64,000 nt of DNA. Source: Ischnura elegans. Its lineage: Eukaryota > Arthropoda > Insecta > Odonata > Coenagrionidae. The notes below the pieces were generated by a model. The model was not told where the DNA came from and ran no database searches. It saw nothing but the letters and a program-made list of their open reading frames with translations. Positions 57,051 through 64,000 of this stretch are shown here, one piece after another. The position numbers and the translations under genes are program-made. Numbering within the stretch: the first letter of the stretch is position 1; every line of letters starts with the position of its first letter. The stretch lies in NCBI RefSeq assembly GCF_921293095.1, contig NC_060246.1, forward strand, positions 140,120,198 to 140,184,197, given 5' to 3'.

Positions 57051-59990
57051 TATGGAGCCCTTCCATCACGAGCGTGCTTCAAGTTTCGACGGAATTAAAG
57101 AATCACGATGACGATGTTTACGATTTAGTTTGCATATTGTTTGTTTTTATAGTAATTTATAATTTTGGCTACGCAGTCGGGGGTGGTTGATGCCGGCGTG
57201 TACCACGTGATGTGGTTATCAATGGGAGGTTTCAATATTCGTTGCCATGGTTTCGAGTGATTCAGTTCATGAATTGGTGGTACGATCGGCGAATTTTTGT
57301 TTATGCATTACTTTATATTTTCAAAGCTAATTTATAAAGCTCTTAAAGTGAGGAAAGCAGAAAGGCAATTATTTTAAATAAAAAATATGTGAATTAAAAT
57401 CCGTGCAAACAATTTAAAAACTAAATCGTTAATAAAATCATCCAATGCGCTTCTTCACCAAGGCAAGGGGGGTAGTGAGAGGGGATCACGTTACGTGAGA
57501 CATGTTACCCTCGTGCGCAGATGCAGCTCTAGTATGTATTTCCTCCATAGTGTGCTTTCTTTTAGAATTTATATGGGCGATGGTGAAGCTACATTCAGTC
57601 ATCGCTTCCTCTAGGATCACCAATGTTATGGAATGTTGGCCCCAGACTACCCATTCATGCTTTGAATGTGGTCTCTTGTTCCTACCTGAAGTAAACCGGC
57701 AAAATATGCAAAGGGTAGGGACAATGTCTGAATGTAACTGCCTGGGCTCTTTAGGTAGAAAATGCGTTATTCTAATCCAGCGGATGAACGAAAAGTTTGT
57801 ATTCAATGAATACAGTTCAAGTTACTTTGGAGCTACGAAATTAAAATGATAGCATTTGATGTGTAAAATAAGTGCAAGCATCCATTTAATGCAATGCAGT
57901 AGATATTATCCTCAGGCTGTCGTTAAGGGATAAACGTTATTAAGTTTTATCTACTAACTTACAGGCGAATGAATTCCTGGAGGAAATGCGTATTTGCAAA
58001 AATCAACCAGTATGTACATAGTGTCACTCATTGCTCCACACACACACACACACACCTTTCGTCCGAACTTCTTCCTTTCTCTCTATCAGATTCTGCCCTC
58101 TCCCTTCCTGCCGCCGTACTACTCGCTTTTTCCGTTTCCATGGAGACGCATTCGGGCGGGATGGAGGGTGCGGGGGGAGGGAGGGGGCTAGCTATACACC
58201 CCCTTCCTCTCCCCTCATTCTCCTCTATAATCTCCTCCTGCAATAAGATTCCTTCCCCTCCTAGTTCTCCCCCCCCCCTTTCGCCTGCTCACCGGGGCAC
58301 CGCCACTGTCTCAACCCCTCGCACTTTCGTCCTTCGACCTTCACCCTCTATCCCTCCCCTCCCGCGCCTCCCTCCTCCCCCGCCCCTATTCCAACTCTAT
58401 ACTTATCCATGTTCTCACGATGAGTACATCGACGATCTACGAAGTGTCAAACATGTGAACAAAATGATTGATTTCAGATTTTGCCTGTCGTCTTATGCAA
58501 GAGTATTCTCTGGCTCTGAAGTAGGTGATGTTTTCTATTGCTGCCGAAGATTTAAAACTCCACTCTTCTGTCGCCTTCAAGAAGTGTTTTCTCCATAGCA
58601 AGCCTGAAGTGTGAATGCGAACCTAATACAAGCTCCATGAATATGCACTAGTTTGAGATAGCCATAGGATTAGGCTTACTGTTACTAGAAAGTTGTCATG
58701 TCTATCATAAGCTCTTATGCATGCAGTAGATATTTAACGCAGCAGAGATAACTCGCTTTGAGGAAGAAATAATAGTTGTTTTTCACGACCGAAACATCAC
58801 GTAGGCGGTAAGAGAACACATCACTTCAATCAATCACCTTTTTTGAGCCTGACAAACGTATTCTCACAAAAAATGGAAGCGTTTTTGGTTACACTGAAGA
58901 CTTTTGCTTATCTGCGCTAAGATCTTAAAGGAATGAAAAGAAAGTATTTGAATTTTATTCCTCAATATATTCAACTCAGCTATCAAGGTTTTAATGTCCG
59001 CCATTATCTGGTGATATCCTAGTACCTTCTTTACTTTTATGATGCAGAACCACCGTTTAACGCTAGATTTGGTGTTTGTAACGTACCCAATCTTGCATTA
59101 TACGTATTTAATTCCTTCACCGTGCCTTATAAGAATTTTTTAGAAGCTTTCATTAGCTTCATGCGTCAATTTCCTGTAAGCATCGGCACCCATCTTTAGG
59201 TCAACGGTTCAAATTTAGGTGTTGGCGACGATTTTACAGCGGCATTTTCCGTAGGATATCTCTTCTGGCGTAACCGTAGGAGAGCTCCTTATGTGCAAGT
59301 GCGTCATTGCCGTTTTCGTTCGCTCCGTTTCTGTTTACATTGCATCGACCTATTTAAATAGCAATGCCTGCTTGTTGATTTTTATATTTTTCGGATTGAA
59401 AATTCATGAAATTGGATTACGCCTGGCTTGTTCATACTAATAATTCTCGGGATTCAGTACGTATTCAGAGTATTCGCTTGTTCGTACTAAGTACATACAT
59501 AATCATTCGCCCCTTAGGTGGCGTTTATCGTTTAAGGTTATCGGTTTGGACCTTGACGGTAGCACTAACCGTTGCATTTAAGATTGCGCTTATCGGGATT
59601 CCCGATGCATATTTCCCTAATTTGTAAACATTTCGGTGGCAGCCTTTCGCATCATCACTTAGGTTGGTGAAAGAAAATGTCAGACCACGGTATTGTGTGG
59701 ATTCAACTGGTTGTAAAAGTCTCCGACTGAAAAATTACCCTGTGATAAGCTTGGAATATATGAAGATGGCTATTCGCTGTAAAATCCTAAGGTATTTCAT
59801 ATTTACAATTCTTTTTTGAGTCAGCGTAAGGCAGTGTAATTGAAGGACTTAGGAATTGAAGGAAGGAGAATACCATCGAGGAACGTTTTGGTCGTGATTA
59901 TACACGTTGGTACACAAGTTGCTCTTGCCAAGTATTGCGCCATTTTTTCCTTCAAATCTTTAGGAAGCCCTCGATGCTCCTCACAGAGCT
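57051..59990. other. Non-coding, with a pyrimidine island and (CA)n
   Basis: The minus frame 57486-57806 (106 codons) has protein-like composition but no domain I recognise, and the plus strand is also open (57502-57849). A (CA)n tract at 58037-58055 starts a C/T-rich island that runs to about 58400. The remainder is AT-rich without signals. Confidence 0.4.
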
Positions 59991-61300
59991 CACCCCACTT
60001 CCGTGCCACTCATATTTTCCTTTAAGCCACTCCAAAAAACCTTCCCGCCTATTCTCTTTGGTTCAGGTTCATACTTCTCCTTTCCCACTCGTCCTCATTT
60101 TGCCCCTCTGAGATTTTTCGTCCTTTTCCGGTCCGCTTGTCTACTCCCTCTTTCTCCTTCTTTATCCTTTTCTCTTCCTCCTTGTTCCGCCGTTTTCTCC
60201 TCTGGGGCTTCCATAATTTTCGGCTCTCCACTGCCTCCACCCACTCGCCTAACCCCTGGTAAAAAAATAACCTCCCGACAGCTCCCACCAAACCACCCTC
60301 CCGCGCGCTCGTATATTTATTATTATTTTTTTTTCCTCACGGATTATGAAAAAAACGCCCCCTTCATATAATGAGTGTAGAATGTGTGCGAGTCGGCGGC
60401 GGCAGCTCCTTCCCCACCCACCCCTCCTAACCTTTCTCAACCCCTGAGGAAAGGGGGAAAAATGTATAAAAAAGGGGTTTCTTTCTCGGGAGGGGGGGAA
60501 GAGGAAGGGTTTCACCGAGAACAAGGGGGTGGAGTGGGGCGAGGTCTTTGCTAGGAAGAAATTTCTTATCTAGGAGGGGTGGAGGGTCTAGCACTTCCGC
60601 TGGGGGATGGGGGTGGAGTAGTTGACGGCGGAGGGTGGAGTTTTGAGGCACCGAGGTGGAGGTGAGGTCTCCTCAAGAAAGGGGAGGAGGTGTCGGGGTG
60701 GGGGCGGAATCCGCGGCTGCGCACCGGGAGGCGGGGCCGTTGCGCATGCGCAGGTCCTCCTTCGCCTTCGCGTCACACACCTCCCCACCCCCTTTCCCTC
60801 GGAAGAGAGGGATGGAGATGGAGTGGGGAGGAGGCTGCCTCCGAGTGTACCACCCTCCCACCAATACCCCATCCAAACCGAAAAGACAGAACTGTGTCCC
60901 TTCTAACATACCCTTCCCCGCACGAAGACTTACAATTATCTCGTCTCTAGTGTGTGTGTGTACGTCTCCACACCCATATATGTATATGCATGGATGTATT
61001 AATCTCCCCTTGTTTCTTTCGCCGAGGGTGAGTCACGTGTCTGGGTGGGTGGGGCGCTAGGGGAGAGCGGGGAGGGTGGAATGGCGGGAGAGAGGTGGGA
61101 GGCGCGGAGAGAGGCGCCGGCGCCCGGCACTCGCACCACGACCTCCTCTCCGACGAGACACACGGCCCCCGTAAGCGGTGCAGCCCGTAGTGGTGGCCAC
61201 GCTGCAAATGGAAGCGGCCAAACACCGGCGAGAGCAAAAGCGTACCGTGGCCGTGTGGCTCACACACGCCTGTTGAGCGTCGTCTGTTAGGAGAGAGGGA
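59991..61300. other. GC-rich, partly CpG-rich block, possible promoter region
   Basis: C/T-rich to about 60300, then strongly G-rich (60480-60720), then mixed with many CpGs (60690-61280). It contains the NRF-1-type site at 60741-60752 and a GAGGCGGGGCCG GC-box-like sequence at 60729-60740. Frames are open on both strands in several phases, so none is called. Either strand could be transcribed; no start site can be fixed. Confidence 0.45.
60741..60752. promoter_or_regulatory. Perfect NRF-1/EWG-type palindrome TGCGCATGCGCA
   Basis: TGCGCATGCGCA is an exact match to the core of the NRF-1 site (in insects the related factor is Erect wing). A GC-box-like element lies directly upstream. Such sites are characteristic of TATA-less, CpG-rich promoters. 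Occupancy is not shown. Confidence 0.5.
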
Positions 61301-64000
61301 GAGGGGTGTCCGCTTTCCGCGTGCATTGGCAGCTTGCTTTCTCCATCAACATACTCTTTTGGCGGGGCGCGGAAGAGGGAAGAGTGGAGGAGCACAGGGG
61401 AAGGGACTCTCCCTCCATACTCATCCACGTGACTAGAGGCGTCCTCTGTTCTCCCTTCTGGACCCACACGCCAAACTCCTCCTCTTCACATTTCTCCTCC
61501 TCTCCTCGTCCATCCGGCCTCTGGAGAATTGTGGAGGAGTCAGCGGGGGAGAAAGATTTGGGGAATCACTCTCCCTCCACACGCAATACCGTATCTCTAA
61601 GCTCTCCCTCTATTTCCCCCTTTGAGTGCAACCTCACCTCCTCCACGGCCTTATCCAAAAGTGCGGTTCAGTATCACTCTACCCTCGCAAGCAATCTTGT
61701 GATTGAAGACACTCCTTCTGCATTCGACCTATCCACATCTTCCTGTATTTTATCCTATAACTGTACAATCATTTACCTTCGGAAAAGGCGGAAAGATAGC
61801 GGTGAAGGAGGTTTAAAGAATATCACTTCTTCTCCCTTCACACCTTGCAACTCTAAATTTGTCCTTTCCAATTCCCTAGCCCATTCCCAATCTTCACGGA
61901 CACAGTGACTTGCTTTCCCTCTGTCTCATCTTATCTATGAGTATTAGTCATCTCCTCTTTGTCGTCCTCTCTTCTCTCTGTTCTTCCCCAATATTTTTGT
62001 AAATACTAGAAGTTTATCACTCTCCCTCAACTCATAATTCCTTGACTCAAGTCTCTACCGTATCCTTCTAAACTCAAATATCCTAATTCCTTTCTATCTT
62101 ATATAACCACCTTCCCTCGTCAAAATATTTCTTTTGAACAACTGTGGAGAGGAAGGCTTAAGGGGATCTCCCTTACAATTCTGTATATATAACGGAATAA
62201 TACTAAGTCCGGTAAATCCCGTGACTATTCTCCCCTTCTAGGTGCATCCTAAACTTCTCCTCTTTCTCTCTCACTCGTTTATTCCTATTCCTCAGTTTTG
62301 AGGAGAGGATTTGCGAGAATAACCATCACTCTCTCCCCTTACGCATAGTCCCGTTACTCGAGGCTCCTCTCCCTTTCCTCTCCCCCTGTCTAATCCTCCA
62401 CTCCTCCTCCTCTTCCACTCCTCCCTCCGGAGGCGCTCCTCGGGGCCGTGAAAGGGGGCGGGGCGACCTGGGGGGTGGTGTACGGGGGGGCGGCGCGGTC
62501 GAGGGAGAGGGGAGGGGCGGTCCGGGTGAGAGTGTGTTCTGCCGAGTCGCGCGGGAGGAAAAGAGGACGTCCGCTGCGAATCCTCACTCGCTCCCTCGCG
62601 CTCTCATCTCACTCCCACTGCCCGCGAAACGCTTCTCTCGCTTGAAAAAGACGCCCAAACAGTTTTTCCCTTTTGGAGAAAGAAAGGGAGGGAAAACGCT
62701 TTGTGGCGGAGTCTTTTTGACTTGTTTTTTTCCTTGTAACCCGGCCCATCTCTTCACGCGCGGCGGCCAAACCTTCTTGTCGGCAGTTTTCTGCTTTCGT
62801 ACGAAAGTGGCAATGGGTACAAGGTGCGCCCGCAGCGGTCCTCCGCCGTTTTGAAAACTCCCCGGTCGGTGTTTGGTCTTGCCCGGATAAAAATACCCTC
62901 TCTCGTCGACTGTTCCACCCCTTATAAACCTCCGTACCCCTCTCTTCGCCCTCCCCTCCTCCCCGTCGGGGCCGCGATCCTAACGTGGGTGTCGCGTGCG
63001 TGAATTATCCTCCACCCCCTTGTGCCACCCCTGAAAAATCTTTCCCGAATACTTTCCTGTTACTCCTCATTCGAACCTTGTCCTATCTTCCCGGAGGACA
63101 GTTTGGCTTTGGTGGATTTCCCTTGATCCACCTTCTCTTCTTCTCCCGTCCCACCTCAGCCTTCCATCGTTCCTCTTCCCTATCCAAGGAGAAGATTTTC
63201 GGCTGAAGAAAATCTCTGGGCCCATCGCCGCCCGAGGACATACCGGGTCATCCCAGCACCTCGTTGGTTCTGCTCCCGCTGCCTGAGGGAGACGGTCGGG
63301 GATTCCTGTCACCGGGCCTCCGCACTGAGTGTCGGCGTATCCACGCAACCTCACCCCTCGCATCTTTTCAACAGTCTTAACCCTCCCACCCGCCTCTCTC
63401 CATATCTGTCTCCACCCTCCCCTGAATATATCGTGCTGCCCGCGGTTCTCTCCCGCCAACAAACCATATCGCCATCCCCGCCACATCGGAAGGAAGGTGT
63501 CCCCATTCAACTGTCCACAGAAGACCGCAACATTGGAACCGGCGCTGCCGCCGTCGCTGTACCTGCAATTCCGACCGAACGAGCCGCCAAATTTGAGGCA
63601 ACGCCCCCCACGTTGCATCCAGCGGGCGAAGAAGTTTTTTGAAGGAGGTCGCGTTCTCTTCGTTGAGATCGCCCGTGAAAGACCGTGGTTCCCAAAACTC
63701 AGTCGACGCCTTCGTCGGAGTCCTAGGCAACTCGTCGACCTCACTCCTCTCGCGCCAGCCATCTATGTTTCCAGAAGGCCTCAGGTGTGTGTGACATCCC
63801 TTATTTATCCCGTGTGCGAATATGCATCCGTCCCATAATGCATTAGGAATTGCTCGCTCCGCCTCCATTCCAACGCTCAAAAACGTGGTGATTGGTGAAC
63901 GCAAGCAGGGTTTTGGCTTCCCTTTCGTGTCTTAGGTTTTCCGTGTAGGTCCACGATCTTAGTTTACTCATAATTTATTGTTTTGTTGGTAATTTAGGCC
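61301..64000. other. Pyrimidine-rich then CpG-rich end of window
   Basis: C/T-rich plus-strand text to about 62440, then very G-rich 62450-62525 (GGGGGCGGGGCG, GGGGGGTGG, GGGGGGGCGGCG), then a CpG-rich region to about 63780. The frames 63067-63762 and 63377-63904 (minus) and 63329-63838 (plus) overlap one another. None has a recognisable domain or a defensible start. Could include 5' exon or promoter sequence of a gene beyond the window. Confidence 0.4.

Noticed and set aside
57486..57806. 106-codon minus frame with protein-like composition
   Set aside because: The opposite strand is equally open (115 codons) and neither resembles a known family; could be unrecognised element debris.

Overview
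This is eukaryotic, almost certainly arthropod (probably insect) nuclear DNA. The window is mostly AT-rich intergenic or intronic sequence punctuated by short GC-rich, strand-asymmetric purine/pyrimidine islands. Its coding content is mobile-element content of kinds common in arthropods: a Merlin DNA transposon, a pogo-like transposase relic, a hAT MITE, a Penelope-like retroelement, several LINE pieces and tRNA-derived SINEs. I found no host protein-coding exon, rRNA, functional tRNA or CRISPR array that I can defend. The order of the host cannot be settled from this sequence.

The dominant feature is 5751-14905, a 9,155-bp DNA transposon bounded by a perfect 8-bp target-site duplication (GAAATTTT at 5743-5750 and 14906-14913). 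It has two 2,218-bp inverted arms (5751-7968 and 12688-14905) that match base for base wherever I compared them; I saw one substitution (7858/12798) and no net indel. Its interior holds an intact 297-codon Merlin/IS1016-type DDE transposase (10732-11625) with its own TATA promoter and poly(A) signal. The interior is also a TE graveyard: a decayed pogo/Jerky-like transposase (about 9425-10610), a 172-bp hAT MITE with its own perfect 8-bp duplication (8811-8982), and a LINE endonuclease fragment (about 11946-12430). The arms carry a minisatellite of about 86 bp per unit (TTTGGCAGGGGGTG core), and two more copies lie in the interior just outside the right arm. This is much larger, with much longer arms, than typical Merlin elements, and it is the best candidate here for something undescribed.

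Left of it (1-5742) are a 228-bp MITE with a TTA duplication (1304-1531), a decayed LINE 3' end on the minus strand (about 2870-3255), and a poly-pyrimidine/AG|GTGAGT site (4299-4326) that has the form of a recursive-splicing ratchet point. Right of it come about 9 kb of non-coding DNA, a minus-strand tRNA-SINE (about 24110-24304), a 5'-truncated Penelope-like element with RT and GIY-YIG domains (about 27100-28403, minus), a possible LINE remnant (about 42070-42300), a near-perfect hairpin (43037-43095), a 378-bp inverted-repeat element (48737-49114), a degenerate tandem duplication (50881-51190), a second tRNA-SINE (about 52640-52883), a broken CR1/L2-like LINE (about 54170-55920) and a 194-bp palindromic MITE (56857-57050). 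The last 4 kb (60-64 kb) is the most GC- and CpG-rich part, contains a perfect NRF-1/EWG-type palindrome (60741-60752), and could be the promoter or 5' region of a gene outside the window.
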